Origin: Fennellomyces sp. T-0311
Taxonomy: Eukaryota > Mucoromycota > Mucoromycetes > Mucorales > Lichtheimiaceae
Direction: 5' to 3'
DNA: 64,000 nucleotides
Assembly (NCBI GenBank): GCA_025266875.1
Contig: JALLLT010000069.1
Span: forward strand, 62,001 to 126,000
Shown: positions 35,094-47,442 of the stretch, piece by piece
Position numbering within the stretch: position 1 is the first letter of the stretch
How the letters are laid out: each line of letters begins with the position of its first letter
Translations under genes and position numbers: made by a program
Notes under the pieces: model-generated
Told to the model about the DNA's origin: nothing
Databases searched by the model: none
What the model saw: only the letters and a program-made list of their open reading frames with translations

Positions 35094-37358
35094 TCAAGAG
35101 TCCAAGATCATAAGCCTCTTGAGGAGGTCTGGCTGCATGCGATTTCTTGTGTATGGCAGCATGAGGTGCGCCGACGAAAAACTGCGCTCTGCTGGCGTCG
35201 ACGTTGCCGGAATCGCCAAGTAATGGCGCGCCATCCTCGAAAGGTTCGGCCATCGTCGCGAGTTCCCTTTCCAGTAATCGAGCTCAGCATTTTTGTGCTG
35301 GGGGCCCGGCAGCATGTTTCGCTCGGCAATGTAGTCCTCGAGCTTGTCGACCAGTTCCGTTTCTACCCCGTACTTCTTCATGAAGCGCGCCATTGCGTCG
35401 TCCTCCATGAAACCCTCCGGCACCTCTGGTCAGTATGTCGCCCAGCGCTCTTCGACACTTCTACGACCAAGTTCTCTCCATTCCTCCTCCCAGCCGGAAC
35501 TTGCCCACCAACGGTATTTGAGCTGCGGATCCAGTGCGGTGGCGATCGCATACACGTCGGTATCATTGGTCTTGATATAGTAGCTCTTGAGCTTGTCCTT
35601 ACCAACGGAACAAGCAAAGGCAACATCTGGGATCTCGTCCTCGATTGTCTCGAGATGGTCGAGCAGGTCATTGTACTCGACAATGACTTTGTTGATGGTG
35701 GGGTAGGTACTGCCGGAAACGTTCTCCGTTACTTTCTGGAACTTGCCGAGGAGCGACGCAACTTGCTCCAGATACTGCCAGTCTTCATTCTCCAGCTGGC
35801 AATCTCTAAGGTCGTCGAACAATCGAGTTACCGCATGGTACGGCATTCGCAACAACAGAGCACGCTGTACCATGTGGAACGTAGAATTCCACCGAATATG
35901 AACGTCGCGGGAAAGGATGAGTCTGGGGCATCCATGGGCAGCACAAAAGTGGAAGAACTCCTCTCTCTTTGCAGAGGATGCTCTGAAAAGGTACGTGTCA
36001 GTAGATGTTTTTTTGTGTATATCGCTAAAACTGTACCTTATCTTGACGATACCCTTGCGCAATCGCTTGATGGCGGATAGTCGGGCAGGGTCCAGTCTTG
36101 GATCCAGTGTAGCTTCTGGATTATGGCTGCCAGCTGGTTTATTGAGGTCTTCTTCGCCCTCATCACGGTCTGGTGGTGGGGCAGCAAGTCCGACGTCAAG
36201 TATCTGCTGTACTGCCAAGTTAATGACATGCCCCAAACATGCAATGCGATTCTTGGCGGCACAGAATTCCAATCTGCATTAAAACCGTTATTAGGAAATT
36301 TGTTACCAAGAATTATGTCAACGCTTACCCATTCGCCATCGCAAATGTTTCGAGGTATTTGGCCATGCTCAGCATGTTGGATGCATTATCGGTCGTAATG
36401 GTAAACAGCTTATCAACGATGTCATATTCTTTCAGCAATGCTACAAATGCATCCTTCAGGTTTTCACCAGTATGCGCACCGTCGATTGGATGGAAGCCAA
36501 TTACCAGCTCACGCGGCTGCCACGAGTCTGCATCGATCCAATGTGCCGTAACACCAAGGAATTCTTCTTGGAAGGGACTGGTGCAGGCATCGATGGTAAA
36601 TGAAATCTTGCCAACCTTTGCAAAAATGGCAGTGATTTGTTTGACCACTTCAATATGTCGCTCGGCGAGCTAATTAGAGCAGCTACGTTAATATTTCTTC
36701 TTCATGATATAGAGTTGTCCATTACCTTTTGACCGATTGTATCGGCACTGGGGAGCTTGATCGCATGTAGGTTGGGGGCACCTTGCACATGGTTCAGCAA
36801 TACCTGGAATTCTGGGCTCTGTACAGTCGCCAATGGCAAGCAGGATCGGACTAGGAGTCGCAAAATGTTGTTGATGAATTCATCCCGACTGAAGACTTGT
36901 GGGCGCTTCGCGTTATTCAACATCTTGTCCAGCGGTCCGAGTGCGGCGTTGCCATCGTTGACACCTCCAGAAACATTGTGCTTTCGCAGCAGATGTTTTT
37001 TGATCGTCGAGGTGTTTCCATCTTTTCCATGGACGGACTTGCCGCATCCAGGATAAAGGCATTGCATCTTGTCACCTGCACGCTTACCCCAGTTGCCATT
37101 AAGGATCCAAGATCCTCCGGAACTCGACGATGCGTTGGACGCAAGGCTTGCAGGTTCCTCATCAACAACGATGCTGTCAACGTCATCATCGAACGTTTCC
37201 TCATCGTTGATAAATGCTTGCTGTATAGAAGGATCCAATAAGTATCACGATCACTATCAAACCAAGAATGAGGTTACCTCTTGGGGAGTCAAGATCAACT
37301 CCTCTTCATCAAAGCGTTGGTTGAAGCTGGAGCTGGAGGAGCCGGCGTTGTAGGACAT
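35094..37358 (-). pseudogene. hAT transposase, five or more exons, one in-frame TGA
   Basis: The start is ATG 37358. Exons are 37358-37278, 37220-36726, 36669-36329, 36273-36037 and 35982-35094, with introns of 54-57 nt in consistent phase. A BED-type zinc finger lies early in exon 2 (WGKRAGDKMQCLYPGC then KKHLLRKH). The catalytic region has Asp in FTIDACTSP and Asp in TITTDNASN. The Glu region and the C-terminal dimerisation block (ELDYWKGN, RHYLAIPATSTPAERSFSS) are present. The one defect seen is a TGA at 35432-35430, one transition from Arg CGA. It is otherwise complete, which suggests recent inactivation. Confidence 0.88.
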
Positions 37359-37824
37359 GGTTACAGTTAATGCAAGTGGAACTGGATAATGTATCACAAG
37401 TGATGGTGTCTTTACTGGTAAGTGACTCTCGTATTTATAGTGATGATGAACGGATCGTACCGGAACCAGATACTCTTTCACAGAAACCAATCGGTTGCAT
37501 CGTGTCATCGTGGATAATTGTTACTGTTCATTATGTTTAATGAAGTGGATGGATGCACTCCTCTACAATAAATTCAAGTGGTTCCCATCAGTTTTTGCAT
37601 TAGTTTAAGCCTGGATCAAACATTATGAAACCAGGTACACCAATCGGATGGATCATACCCTTTGTTTCAGTTATAGCAATGTGCGGTGAATGTTTATGCG
37701 GATTTTGACAGCGGATAAACTCGCAGGTCGTATCAAACAGCAACAATACGTAATGATGTCAGTACTTTACAACATATTAATCTCACTCAATACCAATGTT
37801 ACGCGCTCAAGCTACCAAACGCAT

Positions 37825-37897
37825 AGAAGCCCATCACTATATGCGCCTCGAGTACATATTGTACGTACCGATTTTGCACATATAGCGATGGGCTTCT
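37825..37897. repeat. Hairpin 1 in hAT element
   Basis: AGAAGCCCATCACTATATG pairs with CATATAGCGATGGGCTTCT with one mismatch. The loop contains CTCGAGTACATATTGTAC. It is preceded by AAACGCA, as is hairpin 2. Confidence 0.7.
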
Positions 37898-38446
37898 GAT
37901 TTTCAAAATAGCAAGGTAATGAGTGTGATATCAACCGCGACACTCCTTTTTAATCCCCAACTCAACAATCCCATTCAAAACAACATTAATTATGCGATGC
38001 TCCCAAAACTTCGTCATAATTATTAATAATCCTGCCAGTTCCCTCAACCAGCGACTCTTTGTTTCAGATAGTTCTGGTTTCTCGCAATCGCCGCCAGGAA
38101 CAGGAATAGCAATCCGCACAACATTACAATCTCTACTCTCTGCCCCATTTGGTTCCTCACGTCAGTTTCTTCTGTTATGAATTCGGCATTAATGACATAT
38201 AGCATTGCACCTTTTTCTATGTCTTATTGTTGATATGACGCCGTCGCTATTGTGCTTTATGTAGACGTACTGAATTAGTACACAAACCAGAGCAGTTCGC
38301 ACTTCACAAACTTATCAAACATATTGATATCAGAAACACCAATTATGTCAACCTCGTTTATGTTTCAGCCATAGCAATACAAGGCAGCCATTTGCATTTT
38401 TCACTTATGATGCCATACATATGCACAGTCGTCTCGTATAAACGCA

Positions 38447-38525
38447 AAAAAGGGCTCATCGCTGGTGCACGGTCGTCGAGTACACATTGTATCTCGATGC
38501 TCGCGCACCAACGATGAGCCCTTTT
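38447..38525. repeat. Hairpin 2 in hAT element
   Basis: AAAAGGGCTCATCGCTGGTG pairs with CACCAACGATGAGCCCTTTT. The loop has GTCGAGTACACATTGTATC, close to that of hairpin 1, while the stem sequence differs and still pairs. Confidence 0.7.
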
Positions 38526-39051
38526 CTGAAACTTTTCATTCTTACACAAGATCAATAACTTGGTGACAGACCCTTAATTCCGCCAATTAATTAATCAGCC
38601 ACAACGCTTTTGTTTCTTGCCGATACCAAGTGCATCACCTTCAGCAATGCAGCCTCGACTTTTCAACCCCATTTACATCTCCATTTCAGTTACTAGCTTC
38701 TCATGATTATGACGTGCGACATTTGCAACAATAAATAAGACACATCTTTTTAACGTATGCTAATGCCTTAAAATTCTGCATTTGTTTCTAATTCATTCCA
38801 TTTCACACCAACACATATCTGTTTCACACTGGCATATATCCATTTTTCACCAATACCATGATTTTCATATTTGAGTGCTGTCCTGAAGAGCGTAATTCCC
38901 CAAAAAATTATTACTTTCGCTAATTGTACCAAGTCATTGCATCTATTCTTCTCAGGTCGGGTATTGGGTACAGGCCTTCGGGTCTTACGGGTCTTTTACG
39001 GGTACGGGTCGACTTCTTCAAAGCCGGGTACGGGTCAGCCGATACCCAACC

Positions 39052-39328
39052 TGTGGTATCCAAGGTACTAGCTAGTCGGCACTACCAGGTAAACGTATGA
39101 CGGTACCTGAATAATACATTGACAGCCTTCCAGCTTGACTAGATCTTCCAAGAAGTCTAGAAACATTGCCGTGTCGGCTATATGATATGGCATCCTCCCG
39201 ACCACGACTATTTGATTATGAGTTTTATCTCGAGCAATATAAATAGAGAGAACCGTTAACATAATAAAGACATATTCGATTCTCACAGAACTTACTGTTT
39301 TTCTCGATCCATTCTCTCTCTCACCACA
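39052..39328 (+). repeat. Chromovirus 5' LTR
   Basis: It contains a TATA-like TATAAATAGAGAG (39238 onward) and AATAAAG about 20 bases later. Confidence 0.93.
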
Positions 39329-39353
39329 TTTTTTTCTGTGAATAACCGTTACT

Positions 39354-42300
39354 ATGTCTCCCAAGAACAACCCTACTACCACTCCTGTTGCCTCTGGTAA
39401 GGCCGATAAGGGCAAGGCTGTCGTCCCTCCCGTTTCGCAGCAACAAGCTGAAGCTGCCGCTGCTGCCGTTCCAACGAACGACATGGAACAGCTGTCGTTG
39501 GATGGTGATGCCGAAGGCCAGTCTAGGGCTATGGATGTCGATGAAGAGGGTTTGTCTGGTTTGTCTGGTTCGTCCGGTTTGTCTGTCTCGTTTGGTGGAT
39601 CTCAAGTTGGAGCCATCCACTCCATCCATGCCAACCCCGTCCAAGCGGCGCTTGCTGCCCGCCAAACCCACCTGGACCGCATCGCCAATTTGGACTTGGC
39701 GTATTCACAGGCCGCCGTCGCCGACTCTGACTCGACCGAAAGCAATGAGCTGTTGGCCCGCCTCACCAAGGCCCAGGCAGCTTACGAGCTCGCCCGTGCG
39801 TCGTGGCACCGCTCCCACCCGTCTCGCTTGGAGTTTTTCTCCGAGGAAGAGCTTGTCGTGGCCCGCCAGCGGGAATTGGAAACCAAGGTCCATGCCCCCA
39901 TTGTTCCCAAGGAGTTGCCCGCGCTCCAGTTGCCCGGTACCTCCAAGTGGCACCCCCGCAAGGTCGTGCACGATTCTGCCGCTGCTTTCCTCCGTGCCTT
40001 CGAAAAGGAACTTGGCGCGTACAACCTTGATCCGACCACTGAGTGGCAGCGACTGTTGCCCATGTGCTTGAGCGACTCTCAAAATCTCAAGCTGAAGAAG
40101 CAAGTCGCTCAGTAGAAGGCCGCCAACAAGCACTCCGCGGTGGAGTACAAGACCGTTGCTCGCCTTATTGTGGCGAAGTATGACACCCAGCTTGCCCGTT
40201 ACAAGGAGATGCAGAAGGTCGTTCGCATGCGGCAGGGCGACTCAGAGCCTCTGGACACTTATATCGCCAAATTCCAGGATCGTTGTCTCCACGCCGGCGT
40301 GCGTGACAGGATCATGTTGGTCATCATTTTCTTGACCTCCCTGAACCCCCGTTACCACGAACAAGCCCTGCGAACGGTGGTCCAGCACCACGGCAACACC
40401 ATGCCGGAACAGGTGGATGAAGTCTGCGAGTTGGTCGCAGCGATGGAATTGTCGGAAGGCGCCAAACACCGCGACCGCCATCCATACCGCCACAATGACC
40501 GCCACGACCACCACCAAGACCGCCACCAAGACCGCTCCGCCAAAAGGCATAAGGCCAGCAATGGCCATGCCTACCAAGACCGCCATACGCCCTCGCCCAA
40601 GCCACCTGTGCCTTGCCGCCATTGCGGTAAGCCATGGAAGCATGGCCACCGGTGCGAGGAGTATAAGGCAAGCATGGCCAAAGGCCAAGTTGCAACCCCG
40701 CAATGTCCCGTCTTCCGCGCCTGCGCCGCTGTGGCTTCTTCGTCCCGTGCTCCGCCGCCGCCCGAAAGTGACGATGACTACGAGTCCGACGATGATGTCG
40801 TCATGGACAAATTGCCTTGTAAGTTGCAAGAAAAAATACTGGATGAAATGGATGAAATACTCACTCCAATCACGATAGAAAAGAGGAAACGCCTCGCTCT
40901 CATTGACACTGGCGCCAACATTTCGGCGATTTCCAGTTCATTTGTGAAAAAACTACAAATAAAAATACATTTTAGAACTGGAATTATTACTCTTGCTTCA
41001 CAAGGAATCATCGCCAATAGAATTGGGGTAACCGATGATCTTACCTTTATTTACAATAGTAAAACATACAAACATAGCTTCGAAGTAATGGATTTACCTA
41101 AGCGTTATACTGTCAGTACTGGAATGAATCTATTGTTCAAAATTGGTATTGGACTTACGGGTTTAGCTACCTCTTGGGTACCTTTGTTACCACTACAAGA
41201 AGAAGTAGTAAATGATGAGGCTTTTCAAGCAAATGACTCACCTGCTGCTAGTCCAGAAATTATGGCTGCCTTTATAGAATCACTCAATCCGTATTTGAAG
41301 GCAAATGCTGATATCCCAGTTACTTCATTTTGTACCATTCCTGAATTGGAAATTCACTTGCCCACGCCACCTGATGTTGTGTGCTACAAAAAGCAATATG
41401 ATCTACCAATCAAAATGCGCCCGATAGCAGAAGAACAAATTCAACAGTGGTACAAAGATGGCGTAATTGAACCGTTACCTGCGAACAGCGATCAGCGCTG
41501 GAACTCGCCACTTATCAGTGTTCCGAAAAAGGACTCCATGGGTAACCTGACGAGCTTACGTTTTGTACTTGACGTTAGAGAAGTCAATAGAAATCTTCCG
41601 GATCTGCGGTATCCTCTTCCTCTGGTGAGTACGATATATGATCGTATTGCAGGAAGCAAAGTGATCTCCGTCTGTGATCTGCGTCAAGCATTCACTCGCT
41701 GTAAAGTTGCTGAAGCTGATCGTCATAAACTGTCATTCACCTCACCCATGACCGGCGAAAGATGGTGCTATGTGCAAGGATGCTATGGTATAAAGACACT
41801 TCCGAGTCTATACCAACGAACAGTGGCCATCGCGTTGAAAGGTTTTGAAAGCTTCGCTTGTCACTTCATCGACGATCTTGTCATCTTCAGTAAAGACATG
41901 GAGGAACACAAACTGCACTGCCAACAAGTTGTCCAACGCTTGACAGAAAGTGGTTTAATCTTAAATCAAGAGAAATCACACTGGGCACAAACTTGCGTCT
42001 ATCTTCTAGGCTTCCGTTGCACTGGTTCTAGCATTTCCCTAGATCCCCGAAAAGTAACCAACCTACTAGACATGGAGCCACCGAAGAACGGTAAAGGCGT
42101 CATGAGATTCCTAGGCGTTTGTAATTATTTGAGAGACCATATCCCAAACATGAGTAGACTTACCGCACCTCTTGATGAGCTACGATCCGCTGGCTCCTTG
42201 GAAAAGCTTTGGTTACCTAAGCACCAGAAAGCCTTTGACGATCTCAAATACGCTATTGCTCACGCACCTGCATTACACCCAGTGGATTACACTAAGGAGT

Positions 42301-44204
42301 TGTATATGGCAGTTGATGCCTCCAAAGACGGTATTGGTGCTGCTCTGTATCAAAAGGATGAAAATGACAAAAAGAGCATTATTGGGTTCATGGCACGTTC
42401 CCTGACCAAGTCAGAAAAGAATTACAGTGTCACCCGCCGCGAGTTGACCTCACTTGTTTTTGGACTAAAGAAATTCCATAAGTTCATCTGGGGCTGCTCC
42501 AACCTGAAAGTCCAATGCGATCACAAAGCTCTCTCCTATATTCATACACAAAAGGATGTTAATGCACTTATGGCAAATTATTGGGACACCCTTATGACCT
42601 ATGACTTTGAAGTCATCTACTTGCCTGGTATCCAGAATGTCCTGGCCGATAATCTGTCGCGCCTCTTCAATGAAGATCGGACGCTGGAAGGGGGTGAAGC
42701 TCAGCCATACACATTCCTTAACAAAAGAAAAACACCGCGTAAGGAATTAGCTCACCGCGCAGTGAAAATCCAGAACGAAACGATGGAACCCCCAGAAGAG
42801 GAAAGAAAAGACATCCTCGAAAAAGCTCACCTATTTGGCCACTTTGGCGCTGAAGCCATCGTAAAGGCAATCCATAGCAATGGACTACATTGGACATCGA
42901 TAAAGGATGACGCTGTAGAAGTCGTAAAATCCTGCAAAGAATGTCAGAAATTCAATATTGCGAAGAAAGGGTATCACCCGCTTAAAGCAGTCAGAGCTTA
43001 TTTACCTGGAGACCATTGGTCAATCGACCTCGCTGGACCGCTGACTACATCAAGCAGTGGAAACAATTATCTGTTAGTCATGATCGATATATGCACACGA
43101 TTCGTAGTACTAAGACCTATACCGGACAAACAGTCGCACACAATTGTGAATGAACTCGTCCAAGTATTTATGACCTTCGGATTGCCCACCATACTTACCT
43201 CGGATAATGGCACCGAATTCGTCAACGACCTCATGAAACGATTCGCAAGAGCCAGCAATATTGAGCATAGGCTCGTGAGTCCATACCACCCCAGAGCAAA
43301 TGGTGCTGCTGAAAGAACCGTACAAACATCAATGCGCGCAATCAAGAAACGTGTAAAAGGTGTCCACAAAAATTGGGATCTATTCGTACCGAGTGTTCAG
43401 TTGTCGATAAACGCGAAAGTATCAAAACGCACTGACACCGCGCCCTTCTCGCTGATGTTCGCCAGGAAGATAAATAACTTTGAGGACTACCGAGATGCCG
43501 AAGTACTACCGCCAATGAGCAGAAAAGACTTGTTGGAAAGGATCGAGCATATGTCCGAAGTCGTTTACCCCGCGATTGCTGAACGAGTCGAAGCGTTAAC
43601 GAACAAGCAAAGAGGAAAGTTTGACAAAAAACACCTGCTTGTTGAATTCCCCGTGGATAGTCACGTCATGAAACGCGTAAGGGATAAAAAGGGTAAACTC
43701 TTCCCTGATTATGAAGGACCCTACACCGTGGTTCATAAGACCAAAGGTGGTTCATACGTATTAAAAGATGAACAAGGAGAAATCCTCCCCATCAATATAC
43801 CACCATCGCACCTTAAGCTCATCTCACAGGATGAAATTATTCCTGCAGATCAAATCTACGAAGTCGAAAACATCGTGAAGCATAAAATAGACCGAAACGG
43901 TCAGTATCTGTATAAAGTCCGATGGAGAGGCTATAAACCTGAGGACGATACATGGGAGCCATATGAACAATTCACCGACCCTCGTACTATTACCAAGTAC
44001 TGGGAACGGTTAGGAACCAGTCTACCACAAACAAATAATAAGCGTATGCCTGCTGAACGCGCAAAACGCATTAGCCCTCGAAATAATGCTGAAAGTCGAA
44101 AAAACGCCGACAAGCATAAATACTCAAAATCGGCTTCAAGCCTGGAAGGGGGTAATGTGGTATCCAAGGTACTAGCTAGTCGGCACTACCGGGTAAACGT
44201 ATGA
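39354..44204 (+). CDS. Chromovirus gag-pol polyprotein (one in-frame TAG in gag)
   Basis: One frame runs from ATG 39354 to 44204, about 1616 residues, broken only by TAG at 40113-40115. Domains in order are a Gag capsid-like helical region, a modified CCHC knuckle (CRHCGKPWKHGHRC, about 40614), an aspartic protease (IDTGA, about 40902), reverse transcriptase with FIDDL (about 41866), RNase H (AVDASKDG, REL, CDH), an integrase zinc site (H-x3-H, C-x2-C, about 42830-42945), and an integrase catalytic triad in SIDLAG, TSDNGTEF and GAAERT with 35 residues between the last two acids. A C-terminal chromodomain (YKVRWRGY, WEPYEQF) probably directs insertion to heterochromatin. The TAG may be a mutated TGG or a readthrough codon. 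The frame ends within the 3' LTR. Confidence 0.93.
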
Positions 44205-44432
44205 CGGTACCTGAATAATACATTGACAGCCTTCCGGCTTGACTAGATCTTCCAAGAAGTCTAGAAACATTGCCGTGTCGGCTATATGATATGGCATCCT
44301 CCCGACCACGGCTATTTGATTATGAGTTTTATCTCGAGCAATATAAATAGAGAGAACCATTAACATAATAAAGACATATTCGATTCTCACAGAACTTACT
44401 GTTTTTCTCGATCCATTCTCTCTCTCACCACA
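44156..44432 (+). repeat. Chromovirus 3' LTR
   Basis: It differs from the 5' LTR at about four positions (for example A/G in CTACC[A/G]GGTAA), all transitions. Confidence 0.93.
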
Positions 44433-44469
44433 CAACCCGATACCCGAAATGCGATACCCTAGTACACAT

Positions 44470-44898
44470 ACGTATACATACTTTATAATTAGCAAAATAT
44501 AAAATATAAATACTATTACTACAGTATCCAATAAGATGTAATTGGCATTATGCCGAGTAGCATTTGCATAGCAGGTAATTTGCATGAATTTAAAATATCA
44601 CAATTCACGTCATCAACTATTTGTTATTTTTTCTTTCAAGTTCTCCTACTTCCTTTCAAAAGTGCACACTTATTTCTGTCAAACGTACACACATATTTCT
44701 TGCTGTGTAGTCAGTCTGTACTCAGTATATGGGTAGAAGCTCTTTTACTTCATAATTATGCAATGACACTCTTCGAATGAAGTCACTGAATGCATCTTGA
44801 CAACTCATCATGATCTCGTACAGCTACGTACTCATATAACTTCTTTTCTTATCATAGACATAGATACGGAAAGTATTTTAATGACAAAAAAAGCGCGT
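44470..44898. other. Interior of split Harbinger unit, no gene
   Basis: AT-rich sequence lies between the hAT insertion and the end of the SANT/Myb gene. It was originally continuous with 34695, so it is the intergenic part between the two convergent Harbinger genes. Confidence 0.5.
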
Positions 44899-46002
44899 TT
44901 ATTCATCACCGTCATGCTCTTCTTCACCACCATCCCCATCAACTTGTCTTCTACCACTAAGTGCTGCAACTAAGCGAAGCACCCTTTCCTCTGGGGTAGC
45001 TTGGGCGCGGATCTTCTCCATCTCGATCTCCTTTACCATGCGCATTTGCTCCTGGAAGCGTCGTTTATCAGCAGCCTCGCGCGCATCATCCAGCTGCTTC
45101 TCTTGCTCGGTTATCTTCATAAAGATTTCATCAAGCCTCGTGAACAGCATTTCACTGGAGCGCTCATGGGATTCCAGTAGCTCTTCCCGAAAGGTTTTAC
45201 GTCACTGCGCCGGTCGTTCCTGTGCTTGTACTTCAGTCTCGTCGCCGTCTGTACGTCTTCGAACCAAGGGGCCTTGACGACCAGAGTGAACCGTAAACCT
45301 TGCCTCGACACCTGCACTACCACCAAGATACGCGAACATAGCATCATACCAGGGATATCTTTCCCCAGCAGGGCCACCACCAACACCAGTAGAACCTCCG
45401 TCACGAATTCTCTTGTACGTTCTTAGGAGCGATTCCCACTTCTTGCGAACTGATTCATTGGATCGGGATACAAAGGGGTTCTTCAAGTGGATCGTGGCAG
45501 CTATTCTTTCCCAAACCTTCCCCTTCGCCACTTTTCCTATGGCACCGACAAGCGCTCTTTCCTCTAATTGCTTCATCCGGATCAACTCATTGATTTCTTG
45601 AAGCGTCCATGGATGTCGGTTTGTTCTGGAATCACTGTCACTGTCAGAGTCGACGTCGCTGAATATGCTTTGCTCGATGTCATGCTGGGTCAAGCTCACC
45701 CATGATTGCTGTGTCGGCAGTGTCAGATGGGGAGGAGGCACAGACGAGGAACTTTCCCCAGGCGAGTAGTGTGGATACTGACGATCCTGTTGAAGCGAGC
45801 TTGGTTCGTCCGAAGATCCATTGGCAGGATATGAAAGTGACATCGAATGGACCAAGTACTGTTGAGGAACCACCGGCGAAACGGCAGCATTGGTTGATGG
45901 GGCTCCTTGTTGAGAGGGTACCGGTGCAGAAGAACGCGATGAACCTTCACAGTTACCTTGAGAAGCGATGGGATAGTCGTAGGGTATGAAGTTGTCGCGC
46001 AT
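44899..46002 (-). pseudogene. SANT/Myb-like partner of the Harbinger transposase (one TGA)
   Basis: The frame opens at ATG 46002, with TGA at 45204-45202 and continuation in the same frame to 44899, about 367 residues. The order is a Ser/Pro/Gln-rich N-terminus, an acidic Asp-Ser run, and a Myb/SANT-like region (HPWTLQEINELI, GKVWERIAATI, SVRKKWESLLRTYKRIRDGG, ERYPWYDAMFAYLGG). After the TGA comes a charged coiled coil (LDEIFMKITEQEKQLDDARE) ending acidic. In PIF/Harbinger elements such a protein helps the transposase to bind element ends. It is convergent with the transposase at 33154-34695, from which the hAT separates it. A TATA-like AATATAAATAAG lies near 46055. The TGA is one transition from Arg CGA. 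Confidence 0.75.
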
Positions 46003-46252
46003 AGTAAGTAACGTAAAAATAATAATAATGTATGGTTTCTTTTATTTTTGGATCTTATTTATATTCTCTGACATCTGGAGCATCATCAATATATGAAATA
46101 TGGTCTATATACCTCTTTTTCACAGCCAAACGGCTACTTTTGATCGATAACTGTTGACCTCTTGGATATCTTCACGAATTAGGAAATTTTGGTCAACCCA
46201 ACGCCTCTCAAGCTATCCATTCGGATGATCAACAAATTAGGCTAGTTAATTT
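46003..46252. other. Upstream region of the SANT/Myb gene
   Basis: AT-rich sequence with a TATA-like box near 46055 on the minus strand. The Harbinger right end is expected here, but no inverted repeat with the 33 kb side was recognised. Confidence 0.4.
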
Positions 46253-47008
46253 CTATTTTCGGACTTTCGTCCAGAAGAGTGTGGTGGTTGCTTGAGAACG
46301 ACTAATGACTGAAAGATTAACTCCAGAATCATCAGCAACTTCGACAATGCATGAGACACCCTTTTTAGCATATTCTTGACTTCGGAGGCCTTTCTTGTGA
46401 AATCCCGTCTCGTCAATGAAAACACAGTCTCTCAAGAAATCGATTCCATGTTTTCAGAGATTTCGAATAAAATCGTACCGCTGCTGTTTCTTCTCTGGAG
46501 AATTCCTTGCCTGGGGTATCGTTCATACCTTTTTAAGGCTATACCCCATTGTACCATTGATATGACGATGAACAGCAGATGGACTTATTTCGAATCCTGT
46601 AAACCAATATACATATTAGCTAACTTGCTTATTATGAAGCTTAAGGGTAGTAATGACCTGGAAAGCTCTCAAGAAGCTTGAAGTGCATCTCTTTAATCGT
46701 ACACAATGGGTTTCACGTATGAGTGCATCGATGAAGACAGTGTGGATTTCAAAGATTTTCTGGTGATGACATGGTCGATGCACCTCCGAAGCAAGCCTAT
46801 ATCCAGGAAGGATAGAAGAATACTCGAGATATTCATTGCGGAATATGTACGCTGAAGCTTGACTGATGCGATGCTTGGAAGCAGCTACTGGCACAGAAAC
46901 ACCTTGGTTCATCACTGAATCGAGAAAGTCGCTGACCTTTTTAGGTGAGTATCTCTTCGTCCAAACGTATGAAGGTGTCTCTGTGACTTCGATCTTTTCA
47001 AAGGCCAC
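46253..47008 (-). pseudogene. Tc1/mariner-like transposase, N-terminal fragment
   Basis: The segment has an HTH-like region (YSPKKVSDFLDSVMNQGVSVP and following, 46616-46990), then frame-disturbed sequence, then the first catalytic Asp motif in CVFIDETGFHKKG (46253-46435). The second Asp and the Glu are absent because the frame ends at 46253. It is thus the complementary half to the fragment at 21764-22350, but the two need not come from one copy. It lies between the Harbinger unit and the promoter side of Crypton 2. Confidence 0.65.
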
Positions 47009-47199
47009 CAGATCATCGAATTCCTCGTCTTGCTCTGTATCTAGGGCTTAGGTCTGAAAATTTTATGCCAGGTCTGAAATTTATTTTGTAGGGGCATTGA
47101 GAAATTTGTCCAGTATTTTTCAACCGGAGCTTAGTGATGAGTGAAAATACATGGTGTATTTTGGAGTGCTGGTCTTGCAAAGTAACAAGACCCAGCCAA

Positions 47200-47260
47200 C
47201 CATCGATTGTGTATGAAAGCAGATATAAAAAACTTTTTTCTTCGTTTCCCATTTCTTCCT
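47200..47260 (+). promoter_or_regulatory. Probable Crypton 2 promoter, cut off by CACTA element 2
   Basis: GATATAAAAAACTTTTTTC (47222 onward) looks like a TATA box followed by a pyrimidine-rich leader. The leader stops at the CACTA insertion (TSD CCT) and resumes at 53136, 48 bases before the Crypton 2 start codon. Confidence 0.5.
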
Positions 47261-47442
47261 CACTATAGTTGAAAATATCTCCAATATCCCCAAATATCCC
47301 CAATATCCCCTTGCAATTCAACTGCGACATACGTTTTGGTAAATTCGTGTAACATAGTACAAGCGTAAATGTACCACTATCAAAACAGGCTTTGACATCA
47401 CTCGATTGGCTGATAAAAAAAGCTTTATTCAAAAAAAAGTTA

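Larger units (their letters stand above)
37359..39051. other. hAT upstream region: promoter, paired hairpins and right subterminal repeats
   Basis: No gene is recognised. Two related hairpins lie about 620 bp apart inside a diverged duplication (compare about 37600-37900 with 38290-38530). The last 95 bases (38955-39051) are the CGGGT-rich subterminal zone. Confidence 0.5.
39052..44432 (+). mobile_element. Ty3/gypsy chromovirus, complete with two LTRs and TSD
   Basis: The LTRs are 277 bp (39052-39328 and 44156-44432), each TGTGG...CCACA, and differ at about four sites, all transitions. CAACC flanks both sides (39047-39051 and 44433-44437). A polypurine tract GGAAGGGGG (44144-44152) precedes the 3' LTR. 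The low LTR divergence marks it as the youngest insertion in the nest. Confidence 0.95.
34703..44461. mobile_element. hAT element with exact 8-bp TSD, carrying a nested chromovirus
   Basis: The left end TAGGGTCTCGC and right end GCGATACCCTA form imperfect inverted repeats. GTACACAT flanks both sides (34695-34702 and 44462-44469). Both subterminal zones are rich in ACCCG/CGGGT words. The interior holds a hAT transposase gene on the minus strand and a Ty3 chromovirus inserted in the right subterminal zone. Confidence 0.92.

Noticed and set aside
35108..36398. Plus-strand ORFs over the hAT gene, including 385 aa at 34923
   Set aside because: They are antisense to the spliced hAT transposase and show no domain of their own.
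40242..40829. 195-aa antisense ORF over gag
   Set aside because: It is a shadow of the GC-rich gag frame, which has clear family motifs.
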